Source of the DNA: Limnephilus marmoratus
Lineage: Eukaryota; Arthropoda; Insecta; Trichoptera; Limnephilidae
Assembly: GCA_917880885.1 (NCBI GenBank)
Contig: OU862927.1
Location: 36,049,571 to 36,113,570, forward strand
Length of the DNA stretch: 64,000 nucleotides
Direction: 5' to 3'
This document shows, one piece after another, positions 55,201-63,215 of the stretch (position 1 is its first letter; each line of letters opens with the position of its first letter). Below the pieces are notes generated by a model. The model was not told the origin of the DNA and made no database searches. It worked only from the letters and a program-made list of their open reading frames with translations. Both the position numbers and the translations under genes were made by a program.

Positions 55201-56807
55201 TACTTGACTGCTGTCGTATTTCTAACGCATATATCTGCTTAAGTTGGTGACTGGTTAAGACTCTTGTGCAGTACTCATATAAAAAAAATTACCATCTTCT
55301 TTTTCTTTCTCGAGCGGCTTATCGAAGTAGGATTTCCTCTTATCATCGTCTCGACTCCTCTCTCGATCCTTATTGTCCCGGTACAGTTCCCGATTCTTCC
55401 CGCCGTCCTTGGCTGGGACATAGTCTCCCAGTTCACCATAAATGGAGTCGTCTTGGGGCTTCAGCAGTTTGCCCGATTTATCCTGCAAAAATGCAAGTTT
55501 TATCTTTATAGAGCTCTTTATTCTAACACGGCTTAGATAGGCAGAGAGAATAGAATGCAACACATTCCTTGAACAGAATGAGAAGTCTTGAACTGTAATT
55601 GGGTGAATAATCTGTCAGAATGAGAAGTCTTGTACTGTAATTGGGTGAATAATCTGTCAGAATGAGAAGTCTTGTACTGTGATTGGATGAATAATCTGTC
55701 AGAATGAGAAGTCTTGTACTGTAATTGGGTGAATAAACTCTCAGAATGAAAAGTCTTGTACTGTAATTGAATTAATAATCTGTCAAACAAAAAAAAATTC
55801 ACTACCTTATTCTTTTTAGCTTTCTTGTTGTGCCTCCCGCCCTGACGCAGGTACGCCAGCACTTGCGCCAGCTTGTTGATGACAATGTCATTGTTGGTGA
55901 GCTGCGGCACGGCGTGGTGGCCCTTGTCGGCGTCAGGCAGCTCGGCCCTACTCCGCATCAGGGTCAGTGGGATGTCCCACTCTGCCGACTCCTCCAGCTC
56001 CATGACGTACGCCATGCGGCCGGGGATGAACAGCTCGTTGCGTTCTACGTGCTTTGATCTGGAAACAATGTACAGATTAACATTTATAATTTTATTGGAA
56101 CAACTTTTGAAGGTTTTACCCAAATATTTAATATATCATTGAAGAACATAACACTAATAAATTTAAAATAACATGAAACAGAACAAGACACAGAAAAATA
56201 ATAAGTTAACGGTAGCAATTAGGAATCAAACCCAGGATCTCTGACTTGCCGGGACAGCGCCTCAGCCAATTGGCCACTGGGACCCATTTTTATTTCTATT
56301 TTAACTAATTATTCCCATATTTTGGCTTGATTGATGATTATGTGATTGGGAAAATTCCAAATCGAACGCCCAGGAATCTCGATCGCTCGAAGTGTTTTTT
56401 TATTATTTACGAGATTGCTAGAGTGGATATGGAGGAGTATTAAAATATAAAACATAGTAGAAAATAATGCTTAGGATGTGACATGTACAACAAACAGTCC
56501 GTCAAGAAAGTACAGAAATTTGTTACAATTAAACAAAAAATTTTCATTACCATATTATGGCAACACCGAGTTTAGAACAATATGATAGTGTATAGATTTA
56601 AATGTGGGGTTATGATTGACTCCCGAAATTGACAGAAACATTGCACAGGAAAAATGACGGAACTTAAATTAGTGGTATATAATTCTTATTAAACCTATAA
56701 TAAATAAAGTTGATGGTAGAAAAGAACAAATAATTGTCATACCTATGGGCTGCGAGCGTTTTATAAACATCTTTTCCTAGTTTTGTTTTGAACTCCATTT
56801 CTTCATC
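40178..56807 (-). CDS. IK: Protein RED (IK), 3' six exons, partial
   Basis: Minus-strand exons 56807-56743, 56058-55806, 55482-55293, 54213-54040, 41208-41039 and 40264-40178 join in phase and encode about 312 residues to the stop at 40178-40180. The first ends the RED N-terminal domain (EMEFKTKLGKDVYK). The second has ERNELFIPGRMAYV and NNDIVINKLAQVLAYLRQG. The third carries IYGELGDYVP and an RD/RE-rich stretch (the RED repeat), shorter than in vertebrates. The fourth has YAECYPG and DSDDEVDYSKMDIGNKKGP. The fifth has RWDFDTQEEYSAYMNQKEAL and KNDKAELDREW. The last ends EFKVPKY. RED is a nuclear spliceosomal B-complex protein. The N-terminal 200 or so residues lie beyond the right edge. A 12.8-kb intron (41209-54039) holds the Gypsy element. 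The reconstructed part looks intact. Confidence 0.93.
40435..40845 (+). repeat. Dispersed repeat, about 0.7-kb family (copy 2)
   Basis: Shares the ordered blocks described for 33875-34600. Lies in the last intron of IK. Confidence 0.6.
41251..42317. mobile_element. DNA element with CAGTAAAACTCTCTTAA ends, split
   Basis: The left tip ACAGTAAAACTCTCTTAACC is inverted at the right as CTTAAGAGGGTTTCACTGT (about 42317). The pattern resembles pogo/Tc1-group termini. The element at 41446-42117 is inserted inside; no transposase frame was seen. Confidence 0.55.
41446..42117. mobile_element. Non-autonomous DNA element with TGTCAAATAAGAGTAG ends (copy 1)
   Basis: CAGTTTGTCAAATAAGAGTAG at the left and CTACTCTTTATTGACAGACT at the right form the TIRs, and TA flanks fit Tc1/mariner-type insertion. 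About 670 bp, no coding. Copy 2 is at 56961-57624 in opposite orientation. Confidence 0.75.
42512..43063 (+). repeat. 5' LTR of the Gypsy element
   Basis: TG...CA-bounded. Differs from the 3' LTR at GAATTCAACTT (versus GAATTCGACTT) and TTGCCGCGTGG (versus TTGCCGAGTGG). Confidence 0.95.
43435..44349 (+). CDS. Gypsy gag, 304 aa
   Basis: An intact frame from ATG 43435. A capsid-like middle has SVRDFIERIEELAQARN and WSDIVVALKDEYELLDHE, followed by an Asn/Ser/Arg-rich stretch. The C-terminus carries a zinc-knuckle-like CFRCGRPGVKAPAC. The His expected in the CX2CX4HX4C motif is replaced by Val, so nucleic-acid binding by this knuckle should be impaired. Gag overlaps the start of the pol frame (from 44289), which is read in another frame and would need a ribosomal frameshift. 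Confidence 0.88.
   Translation: MDYAIITRSKAEALFTMAKQGESPSISVPVSLPSSSPAVPVHKWNITYDGSTSVRDFIERIEELAQARNVCTSSLFSSAVELFAGDALLWFRVNRSSFSSWSDIVVALKDEYELLDHERRLLAQLRSTLQLQKENLSAFITRILVLNNRLFTKLSEVELLEILQCNMLPRYIQKLSLSVIPDIVTLKKLGKMIELADSRSDDRNPPCTSQPRNSNDSRNNNVSRQNNNSNSANVFPNFRKNQRFSNNDNYRHSGNVNPNFKKNHYGNFDNLSPSRSHFREVHCFRCGRPGVKAPACSCRGQPKN
44289..46219 (+). pseudogene. Gypsy pol, protease to RNase H, interrupted
   Basis: The first open part (to 45737) holds the protease (GLLDSGSHVSILG near 44540), the RT palm (LDLNDAFFQIPL near 45285), FVTMPFGLHGA near 45375 and the catalytic YLDDIIVIS near 45472. A TAG at 45735-45737 and a frame change near 45781 interrupt the connection domain. The RNase H part resumes at 45872 (SCDASNIGLGAVL, TTERELNAMIFAL, ITDHYSLKWL). 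It is cut at about 46219 by the LINE. Two point lesions plus the insertion make this copy non-functional. Confidence 0.9.
46222..49338 (-). mobile_element. LINE (Jockey/CR1-like) inserted in Gypsy pol, 5'-truncated, ORF intact
   Basis: A 29-nt T run at 46222-46250 is the poly(A) tail of this minus-strand copy. The frame is open from about 49338 to 46604. It starts within the endonuclease: IHDKFSIVKITE, then CFIAGDFNLNI near 49095, and TDHHACILL near 48870. It runs on through the RT: SPGFDLITVHFLK, NYRPICLISNIGK, IFIDLRKAFDSISHEIL, FGIPQGTVIGPILF and SYADDTVLII near 47470. It ends in a C-terminal EIRKINDKIQ region and a 350-bp 3' UTR. The endonuclease N-terminus and ORF1 are missing. No stop in about 910 codons, so the insertion is recent. 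Confidence 0.92.
46604..49021 (-). CDS. LINE ORF2 part: endonuclease C-terminus, RT, 805 aa
   Basis: Open from an internal Met (MTEFNF) to the stop at 46604; the frame extends upstream to the truncation at about 49338, so this Met is not the original start. Enzyme motifs are listed under the element. The protein would nick target DNA and copy its RNA at the nick, but the lost N-terminus removes part of the nuclease. Confidence 0.85.
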   Translation of the reverse strand: MTEFNFISCINKNTREIKNHTPSCLDHIWTNINIKDIDKMKSIVWKTNITDHHACILLYDNKIKHKKFNLTKTKSYTNMTILSKKLRNEQWNNMLNSYDTETCSKNFENILSQHIKNSTTETTVRIKSKLRILKPWITQGLIISIRNKEKLYKTALKNPLNEKAYTFYKKFKNKLTNCIKKNKEDYFKNKILSTDNNNKQIWKTVNLAMDNTKKTQKIKYIEHENKIIDANIQPKQCANIFNSFFANVGKNLAKNINKSFNPKKQTIENVQNQNNLSKFETTSESEVLKIIEGMKGGSSPGFDLITVHFLKSMKIHLVKPITHLINLSLTEGIFPTNYKNTIISPIYKSGDPQQVTNYRPICLISNIGKIFEKIVKNQLVGFLESNKILHQNQFGFIKSLSTQDAIANVTSYINESLDKGEKCAGIFIDLRKAFDSISHEILLKKLNNIGIKDNAIKWISNYLKNRPQVVKINQINSDKEISDFGIPQGTVIGPILFTIYVNDIFFQPLHGQITSYADDTVLIISDKTWEKVTFKATEDINILKNFFDVNLLSLNGDKTFVIPFAIHKNDTPKNIDIIIHDNSKTHNKNYCIQNCTILKTTNTIKYLGVIIDKNLKWKEQICQVVKKIRKLIYIFLRIRNFLSVKNLYLIYYALVQSTLQYAIISWGSAYKTNLSPIEVVQRLIIKIILKKPSDYPTDQLFKEFQVPSFKDLYNRNALIQIIKEKEKYQFITENRTRHKYIFSCPKLNTSFAQNYYTYQGRLIFNRLPDEIRKINDKIQLINTVKKYFKDNLKKKKQFPTNLIYL
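49339..50688 (+). CDS. Gypsy integrase, 3' part of pol
   Basis: After the LINE, pol resumes with HRNGKDNVIPDALSRDP, the end of the RNase H region. The integrase follows: zinc-binding H...H...C..C (KEHHIPPVCAHFG ... FIAKCQTC) near 49615-49740. The DDE core has ATDLLGPYP (D, near 49825), VLDNGPQ (D, near 50008) and NNPVERVN (E, near 50112). The C-terminal part has RRRDVQYNLGDTVWRR and ends near 50686. This part is open over its whole length. Confidence 0.9.
   Translation: MEIIHRNGKDNVIPDALSRDPLLVESIVQNFVTSDEWYVKLREKIVTYPEKYPAWKVSNGKIFKHIQSMEALHRSYDWKEVLPKEFRISVIKEHHIPPVCAHFGILKTLNRIRHKYYWPKMATDVKSFIAKCQTCLGYKSSNLLPPGLMGDPKLVQRPWQMIATDLLGPYPSSYKKGYTYLLVVSDFFSKYTRLFPLRKATGSNIASILENDIFYKFGVPDTIVLDNGPQYISRDIKALASKFHIRHLFYNCRYHPQNNPVERVNKVLVSALASYVGSDHRTWANYIPEIELAINTAVHEVTGYTPFFLNFGREIIISGKDYLGVDFNEEEIKFAERDSWAHGLEELNDIFSQVRTSLRQSYERNKRQYDLRRRDVQYNLGDTVWRRSFVLSDASKHFSAKLAPKFIRSKVIKKISPVAYELADMNGRKLGVFHVKDILKAEHSGGSAG
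50690..52949 (+). other. Gypsy 3' untranslated region
   Basis: A 2.2-kb stretch between integrase and 3' LTR without a coding frame of known type. No envelope signal peptide, membrane helix or furin site was found. It contains the 84-bp repeats at 52259-52570. Confidence 0.6.
52259..52570 (+). repeat. 84-bp tandem repeat, four copies, in the Gypsy 3' region
   Basis: CATTACTTGGCGGGAGGAAT starts at 52259, 52343, 52427 and 52511. As 84 is a multiple of three, both strands stay open across it, which explains the open frames there. Confidence 0.85.
52950..53501 (+). repeat. 3' LTR of the Gypsy element
   Basis: Same length as the 5' LTR; followed by CATT target duplication. Confidence 0.95.
53543..53890 (+). 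mobile_element. Relic of the 58140-61734 LINE family
   Basis: Matches 61195-61530 of the LINE (CCCCACGGTTAAATTTGGCA..., then TTGCAATCTTTAGAGCACAGG) with many changes. Only the C-terminal RT region remains. Confidence 0.75.
54214..55292. other. IK intron, no repeat named
   Basis: AT-rich intron between the 54040-54213 and 55293-55482 exons. Nothing coding is seen. Confidence 0.5.
55572..55790 (-). repeat. 42-bp tandem repeat in an IK intron
   Basis: Five copies of CAGAATGAGAAGTCTTGTAC...TGAATAATCTGT, ending just before the 55806 exon boundary. Read from the IK strand it follows the donor of the 56058-55806 exon and stays open, giving a false C-terminal extension. Confidence 0.8.
56166..56290 (-). 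repeat. tRNA-derived SINE-like copy
   Basis: On the minus strand GGGTCCCAGTGGCCAATTGG..., loop and B-box-like GGGTTTGATTCC resemble a worn tRNA. It is followed by TTTTTCTGTGTCTTGTTCTG, shared with the hairpin at 12960-13125. Confidence 0.55.
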
Positions 56808-56960
56808 CTGTAGATAAAAAAAAATTCAATAAAAATTACTACACATCACAGAGAAGTTCTTATGGTTAGGTGCGGTGCTTTTTCATATAAAACTTAATTT
56901 TGAATTTGAAGCAAAAATGCATACTCAACCAAACAGAATAATTTTTTTTAAATCAAAAGG

Positions 56961-57624
56961 TAGAGTCTGTCAAATAAGAGTAGAAAATATAAAAAATGGA
57001 ACTTCTAAATTTGTAGGCTGGCAACACCAATTTAACTGTCAAATATTATTTTAAAGCGCAATGACACTGAATGTATAGAACACAGTAAACCACATTTTAA
57101 AAAACAGTTTTTCTTTATGACATAAATTTGATTAAAAGGTGTTTTATAAAGCGATTTTCTTTAATTTAATTTAACATAAATTTGAATTTAACAATAGATA
57201 AAAGGAAGAATCACTAATGGTGAGTTTAGTTACACTACTTTTAGATCTAAATGAGTCAAATATGTTCAGATCTAAAATTAGAGACACGATCTAAAGCTCG
57301 GGCAACGCTAGGTATTTAAGCTAGTATAACTAAATGTGAGCAATTTCTAAACTGTGCTTTATATTTTTTTACAATATTGTTATTCTTCATTATGTTAACA
57401 CAAAATTGCAAAGGAATAATATACGAGTACCTATATGCAATTCTAATTTTGAGATCAGTGGGTATCTCTGCAATGAAAAAAATATTTTTTCCACTTTTAT
57501 GCCTTTTTAATTTTTTATAAAAATGTAGGTTACACAGCTTTACTTTAACACCATGAATTATGTGTTTAGTATTGCCATTTGATCAACAGTGGCGTTTTCA
57601 ACTCTTATTTGACAAACTGTAGGT
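56961..57624. mobile_element. Non-autonomous DNA element with TGTCAAATAAGAGTAG ends (copy 2)
   Basis: Inverted copy of 41446-42117 over its whole length, including the AGATCTAAAAGTAGTGTAAC-type centre. Lies just upstream of the first IK exon seen. Confidence 0.8.
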
Positions 57625-58139
57625 ATTTATAGCAAATATCTAGTATGTGTGTGAGCTATTTTATTTAAAACTAGCTGGTCCCGGCATGCATTGCTATGCC
57701 ATTTAATAAAGAAATTGTTTCTCCCTGAGTGTCCTTTCCCTTTCTCCTTCCGCCTCCCCTTCTTCTCCTGCGTCCTCTTCCCCTCTCGCGTTCCCACTCC
57801 GTTACCTCCACCTTCCCTCTCCCCACTCCACTCCCCCCCCTTCCACCGTTCCGTCAACCATCCTTTCGAGTTCCCCTCCCCCCCTCACACGTCCCCTTCC
57901 CCTCCCGCATTCCCCTTCCACCTTCCCCGCCTTCCTTCTTCCCTTTCCCGATCCCTCGTCCCGCCAATCCTCCTCCCGCGTTCCATATGGTCAATCCCAG
58001 TACATTCAGTTTTTAAACAGTCCGCGTGCCACCTTTTACAATTTTTATTCAAATTTCCATTTTTCATGTATATTAAATTTGGTACCTAACATAGGTACCT
58101 ATTTAAAATATCTAAAATTCTTGATTCGATTCAAACTTA

Positions 58140-61100
58140 ATTTGGTAGGCGGGTATGGGTACCGCCGCCCTGGGAACCATTTATTGGATGACCAACACCT
58201 CTGCCACAGGTCACCCCAAGTGGTTCGCTACGTTTGGTGACTTAGCAGGGGTGCCCGGGTTCTTGGGGTAATGTTTGTCCAGGTCTTGATGGCGGGTGCG
58301 TCGGCCCACCTTCTGCGTGGCGGGCCGGATTGGGAGATGCTGGTTGAGGGAGACCCTTTACAACCGGTTACCGCTGTCCGGGCCGCTCGGTAGTACAGGG
58401 GCCCGACCCTCAGGCTCACGACTGAGGGTGGGCTGCCCCATCAACGAGTGCAAAAACCCCGCCGCTGCTGTTGTGCCGGTTCGTGACCGGAGGGGACCCA
58501 GCAGTAGCGTTTGGGGCGCATTGGGCGACCTCTCCAGCCGGACTCTCCCTGCCCATCGCCTTGCACCGCAGTGGGTGGGTTGGATACATACGTCCGTCAC
58601 TCCTGGAAACTCTGAACCCCAGCATCCTACCCACCCCTTATACCTTTTCCCTCCCAGACCTTCCTTCCTCTCATATCAAAAAAACAAAAAACCAAAAATT
58701 AAAATCATGAACTTGCAACCTACAATAATTAACGTCATTACAGCGGCGAGACGTAGGCGTCCCCGGTGCGGGCCAAAACTGTTGGTGAATTACACCAACA
58801 TTCGCGGCCTGCACACCAATTTAAACTCTGTCCACCACCACCTTTTTTCTCAACGCCCAAACCTTCTCTTCCTGTCTGAAACTCAGATAGCTGAGCCTGT
58901 AGACACCTCCTATCTGGACTGCCCGGGCTTCACCCTCGCAGGCAAGTTCAGACCTAAAGGAGGTGTCTGTCTCTATAGTCGAGCTGACGTCAACTGTGTG
59001 CGACTGTTGAATCTGGAAAACTCCAGATTCGACGTAATGTGGGTACGCGTCAATCTTGCCAGTACGGTAAGATTCTACGCGTGTTTATACCGCTCACCGA
59101 ACCTGAGCGAATCAGACACGTCCGAGCTCTTCAAACACCTAAGCGACACTATTGATGACCTCTTGCCCCGCTACCCTACGGCAGAGTTTGTGGTCCTGGG
59201 GGACTTCAATGTTCATAACGAACCTTGGTTGAAGTTCTCAGGATCAACAGACTCGGCTGGACGCCAAGCGGAATCCTTTGCCCTTTGCTACGGATTGGAG
59301 CAAATGGTTCAGGAGCCTACAAGGGTTCCTGATGTCCAGACTCACCGTTCCAATCTGTTAGACCTATTTTTAACTACTGTGCCACACGGTTACAGGATTG
59401 AAGTCACAGCGCCTTTAGGATCGTCCGACCACTGCCTGGTGACGACATCAATCCCTGTAAACTTCAGACCACCAAACGAGAGGCTGAAGAGAAAAGTGTG
59501 GCACTATAGGTCAGCAGATTGGTTCGGTCTGCGGGCACATTTCAATGCTTTTCCGTGGTCAGCTGTCTGTTTTCGGACTTCGGATCCCTCAAGATGTGCC
59601 CAGGAAATTGGTGAAGTCATCACATCCGCGATGGATGGCTTCATCAAATCTACTGTTAAGGAAACTGGTGTAGGCTCAAAGCCGTGGTTCAGTCGACAAT
59701 GCGCTGAAGCAGTGCGACGAAAAAACGCGGCTTACCGAGCCTACAACACATCTAGAACATCCGAAGACAGAACAGCTTACAACAAAATGGCAAAGGAAAC
59801 CAAGAGAATCATAAATAGGTCAAAATTCGAGCACGACCAGCAGATCAGCAGAAAGCTGACTGCATGCCCGCATGGCAGCAGGCAATTCTGGTCACTTGCG
59901 GGCTCAATAGGTCGCAATTTCTGCAAATCCAGTCTGCCACCTCTTACCAGACCTGACGGCTCACTAGCAAACACCGCCACCGAAAAGGCTAACTTACTAG
60001 GTAAAATGTTTGCGGATAACTCAACCCTCGATGACCAAGGTGCTGTCCCGACGTCGGTTCCTCACTGCGGTTTTCATATGAAAAAGCTGAGGATCCGGCA
60101 TCGGGAAGTACTCCATGTTTTACGAGGGCTTGATGTTAATAAAGCTAGTGGGCCCGACGGAATACCTGCCCTGGTATTGCAGAGGTGCGCTGCAGAATTA
60201 GCTCCAATTTTGACGAAGCTTTTTAAACTGTCCCTGAAGACTGGCTCTGTGCCCTCTGGTTGGAAAAAAGCGGTTATCCATCCTATTCCAAAGAAGGGTG
60301 ACCGCTCCAACCCGGCCAACTACCGCCCCATAGCGATCACATCAGTTCTGTCTAAGGTGATGGAACGTGTGATCAACGACAAACTGCTCACATACCTCGA
60401 GAAGAACAAAATTATCAACGACCGTCAATACGGATTCCGGCGGAACCGCTCGTGCGGTGATCTTCTCGCGTATGTGACGCATGTTTGGGGGCGATGCCTG
60501 GAACGTTTCGGTGAGACCCAAACGGTTGCACTGGACATCTCCAAGGCCTTTGACCGGGTTTGGCACCGAGGACTTGTCAACAAACTGCTTTCTTACGGAC
60601 TTCCCGCATCCTTGTGTACGTGGATTGCCGACTTCTTGAGGGGGAGGTCGATTCAGACGGTAGTCGATGGTTTCACCTCTTCCTCACACTCGATAAATGC
60701 TGGCGTCCCGCAGGGATCGGTTCTGTCTCCAACTTTGTTTTTGTTGCACATCAACGACCTTTTGTCATGTGCACCAATTCACTGTTATGCGGATGACAGT
60801 ACAGTTCATGATAGCTTTTTGTTTGACAAGCCCCCAAAGGGCTCACAAACTCCAACAGCTCGTAGGGCTTTGAAGCAAAGAATGGACGGCTACCTCGAAA
60901 GTGTTTTCTCTTGGGGTAAAAATAATCTCGTTGAATTTAATGTTTCAAAGACCCAATCTTGTCTGATTACGTCCAAAAGGGACCGAAATGAAAATCTAGT
61001 CTCTTTCAACGGAAGCAATCTTCCGAACAGGCCCTCCTTTGATATGCTTGGTGTAACCCTAAGTGACCAGCTCAGGTATGGGGGCTCCATTGAAGCCAGA

Positions 61101-61703
61101 GTAAAGCTAGCCTCCCAAAAACTGGGCGTACTGTACAGGGCCCGCAGATACTTTAATAGTACACAACTGCTAACCTTGTACAAATCACAAGTACGCCCCA
61201 CGGTTGAATTTGGCAGCCATCTCTGGTCTGGAGCTCCAAAATACCTGAAAAATACCCTCGACTCTGTGCAGAAACGGGCGGTCCGTTTGATAGATTCTCC
61301 CTTCTTAACAGACGGATTGCAATCTTTAGAGCACAGGCGTCGGGTGGGAATGCTATCCTTGTTCTACCGGTATTACAATGGAAGATGCTCCGAGGAACTA
61401 GCATCATTGATCCCTTCGGCACCGGTGCATAGTCGGGAAACACGCCAAACGCGTGCCCAACATTTGTACACGGTTGACATTTGTCACATGAGAACGGGTC
61501 GTTTCTTCGACTCGTTCTTGTGTTCAACAGCTCGGCTGTGGAATGATTTGCCGGCCTCTGTGTTTCCTCCTTCCTACAACATGGGTCTCTTCAAGACCAA
61601 TGTTCATTCCTTCCTCTCCTCAAAAAGACCCTCCACACAGCATCCCAGATGACATAGGCCCTGAGGGAAATTATTTTCCTCAGGGCCTCCTGTGTGGACT
61701 TAA

Positions 61704-61734
<31 letters not shown>
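58140..61734 (+). mobile_element. LINE, near full length, with 5' UTR and poly(A)
   Basis: A 5' UTR (58140-58706, GC-rich) precedes the ORF at 58707-61652. After it come a 3' stem-like GAGGGAAATTATTTTCCTC and a 28-nt A tail (61707-61734). Related pieces lie at 5826, 14318 and 53543. No ORF1 (gag-like) frame was recognised. Confidence 0.9.
58707..61652 (+). CDS. LINE endonuclease/reverse transcriptase, about 981 aa
   Basis: The start at 58707 (MNLQPTIINVITAARRR) is chosen over 58296 because the upstream frame translates 5' UTR sequence shared with the non-coding derivative at 14318. The APE-type endonuclease has NIRGLHTNLNSV, LFLSETQIAE (catalytic Glu), VVLGDFNVHNEPW and GSSDHCLV. The RT has KASGPDGIPALVL, NYRPIAITSVLSKV, ALDISKAFDRVWHRG, AGVPQGSVLSPTLF and the active-site CYADDSTVHDS near 60783. 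The C-terminus has PTVEFGSHLWSGAP and ends HSFLSSKRP. No stops interrupt it, so both activities may be intact. It nicks DNA and reverse-transcribes its own mRNA. Confidence 0.9.
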   Translation: MNLQPTIINVITAARRRRPRCGPKLLVNYTNIRGLHTNLNSVHHHLFSQRPNLLFLSETQIAEPVDTSYLDCPGFTLAGKFRPKGGVCLYSRADVNCVRLLNLENSRFDVMWVRVNLASTVRFYACLYRSPNLSESDTSELFKHLSDTIDDLLPRYPTAEFVVLGDFNVHNEPWLKFSGSTDSAGRQAESFALCYGLEQMVQEPTRVPDVQTHRSNLLDLFLTTVPHGYRIEVTAPLGSSDHCLVTTSIPVNFRPPNERLKRKVWHYRSADWFGLRAHFNAFPWSAVCFRTSDPSRCAQEIGEVITSAMDGFIKSTVKETGVGSKPWFSRQCAEAVRRKNAAYRAYNTSRTSEDRTAYNKMAKETKRIINRSKFEHDQQISRKLTACPHGSRQFWSLAGSIGRNFCKSSLPPLTRPDGSLANTATEKANLLGKMFADNSTLDDQGAVPTSVPHCGFHMKKLRIRHREVLHVLRGLDVNKASGPDGIPALVLQRCAAELAPILTKLFKLSLKTGSVPSGWKKAVIHPIPKKGDRSNPANYRPIAITSVLSKVMERVINDKLLTYLEKNKIINDRQYGFRRNRSCGDLLAYVTHVWGRCLERFGETQTVALDISKAFDRVWHRGLVNKLLSYGLPASLCTWIADFLRGRSIQTVVDGFTSSSHSINAGVPQGSVLSPTLFLLHINDLLSCAPIHCYADDSTVHDSFLFDKPPKGSQTPTARRALKQRMDGYLESVFSWGKNNLVEFNVSKTQSCLITSKRDRNENLVSFNGSNLPNRPSFDMLGVTLSDQLRYGGSIEARVKLASQKLGVLYRARRYFNSTQLLTLYKSQVRPTVEFGSHLWSGAPKYLKNTLDSVQKRAVRLIDSPFLTDGLQSLEHRRRVGMLSLFYRYYNGRCSEELASLIPSAPVHSRETRQTRAQHLYTVDICHMRTGRFFDSFLCSTARLWNDLPASVFPPSYNMGLFKTNVHSFLSSKRPSTQHPR

Positions 61735-62240
61735 CTATTAGGGGAGTACCTACTTTAAATAAATTTTTCAAATTTTCAAAAATAGAATCCTGATTGAACA
61801 ATCATTCATTGTTTTGCAAAATGTCATTCTCTAACACGCGAACTGTCAAACGTGCGATGTTTTCTGTTATTATCTAATTTTCTGCGCAATTTTCTTAATT
61901 TTTCTCTCCGTAAGAACCATCCTCGAACTTCAAGGAATATTCTAAAAAAAGAATTAGCGAAATCGGTTTAGCCGCTCTCGAGATTTGCGCTTACTAACAA
62001 ATTTAGCGATTCAGTTTTATATTATAGATAGATCCAGACTTAAAGAATTCAATTTTTCATGATTTTAAAGGCAACTTTGGCAACCCAGTTTCCATAGAGT
62101 TTTCGAAATCAGATGTAGAAAGTGACCTTCACCTTGTTTTGAAGATCAATTGTGCAAAGTTTCATCAACCTCGGAATTAAACTGTAGATTTGTATGAAAA
62201 TCAAATCCACGCTGCCCTTCTGCCCCTCACAGATCACAGA

Positions 62241-62540
62241 TCCTCTTCTTTACATATTATAAAATGAAGTCGCTCCTGCTGTACATGCGCTTAGATCTTT
62301 TAAACTACGCAATGGATTTTCCTGCGGTTTTCACCAATAGATAGAGTGATTTAAGAGGAAGGTTCATATGTATAATACATGCATATTATAGTAGAGAAAA
62401 GTTGAGAAATTCAAAGATTCAATTCAGGCAGCGGGCAGCTGGCAAGCGGGCGGTGTGAATTTGATATGCATACAAATTAACAGATGGCGTTGGTTATAAA
62501 GGTTGGGTAAGCCATAGCAACTTGTGACCGGGTCTGCTAG
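62241..62540 (+). mobile_element. Short Helitron-like element
   Basis: Starts TCCTCTTCTTTACATATTAT then AAAATGAAGTCGC. It ends GCCATAGCAACTTGTGACCG...CTAG before T. It lacks the G-rich core of the other copies. Confidence 0.6.
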
Positions 62541-62564
62541 TCTTTATATAAATAGAAGATATTA

Positions 62565-62975
62565 TGGGTTGTTTAATTTCTATATAATTAGGCGACTTGA
62601 GGCATTTGAGATGTGGATCTACAGAAGAATACTTAAAATAAGCTGGATGGACAGGGTTACAAATGAAGATGTTATGGTTCGGATGAATAAAGAAAAGGAA
62701 GTAATTAAAACCATAAAAATCTGAAAACTTCAATATCTTGGACACGTGATGAGACATCCAGAGAAGTATGAGATCCTGCATCTCATAATGCAGGGAAAGA
62801 TTGCCGGAAGACGGGGCCCTGGAAGAAGGAGAACCTCATGGCTGAAAAACCTGAGACAGTGGTTTGGCCAGTCTACCGTGGAGCTGTTCCGGGTCGCAGT
62901 AAACAAAGTCCGCATAGCCAACATGATAGCCAACGTCCGTTGAACGGACAAGGCACAAGAAGAAGAAGAATTTCT
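62565..62975 (+). mobile_element. LINE 3' end (RTE-like), 5'-truncated
   Basis: RRLEAFEMWIYRRILKISWM near 62590, then YLGHVMRHPEKYEILHLIMQ and GKIAGRRGPGRRRTSWLKNL near 62790. This is the usual C-terminus of insect endonuclease/RT proteins. One stop (about 62724) interrupts it. The tail is AGAAGAAGAAGAA. Confidence 0.8.
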
Positions 62976-63034
62976 ATATCCGCTATATCAATTTTTGTTG
63001 ATTTGGAGAAAACCGCAAAAATTGTCACATCTCT

Positions 63035-63215
63035 AGCTTAAGGTAGAGCTGTTTCCATGTAAGAAAAGGGTTCTGGGTTCGAGTCCCAGCGGAGCCAATA
63101 TCTTTTCTGATTTTTCTGTCTCCAGATTTCGATTGAGTTTCGCTAATATTGTCTTCATTTAATTAAATATTATAATTTGAGATTTTACTCATAAACTTTA
63201 AAAAATTAATAATAA
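63035..63215 (+). repeat. Third, truncated tRNA-bearing element
   Basis: Begins in a worn tRNA-like part with loop CATGTAA and B box GGTTCGAGTCC. It continues with the same tail as the 414-bp unit (TCGATTGAGTTTCGC, TTTTACTCATAAA) and ends in an A-rich AATAATAAATAAATAA run. Confidence 0.7.

Larger units (their letters stand above)
57671..62032 (-). mobile_element. Helitron (minus) split by a LINE
   Basis: In minus orientation the 5' end is TCTATCTATAATATAAAACT (62032) after an A. The 3' end is a GCATGC hairpin and CTAG at 57671-57674 before T. The G-rich core shows as C-runs at 57725-57980. The LINE at 58140-61734 sits inside. No Rep/helicase frame. Confidence 0.7.

Noticed and set aside
55533..55805. 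Read-through C-terminal extension of the RED exon with repeated SHSDRLF
   Set aside because: It lies past a good donor site (gtagtg) at 55805 and is made of the 42-bp tandem repeat; the next exon continues the RED family sequence.
58296..58706. N-terminal extension of the LINE protein
   Set aside because: This stretch matches the non-coding 5' UTR also kept in the derivative at 14318, and a Met at 58707 gives a usual endonuclease start.
62494..62781. 95-aa minus-strand frame
   Set aside because: Shadow of the LINE fragment on the plus strand.
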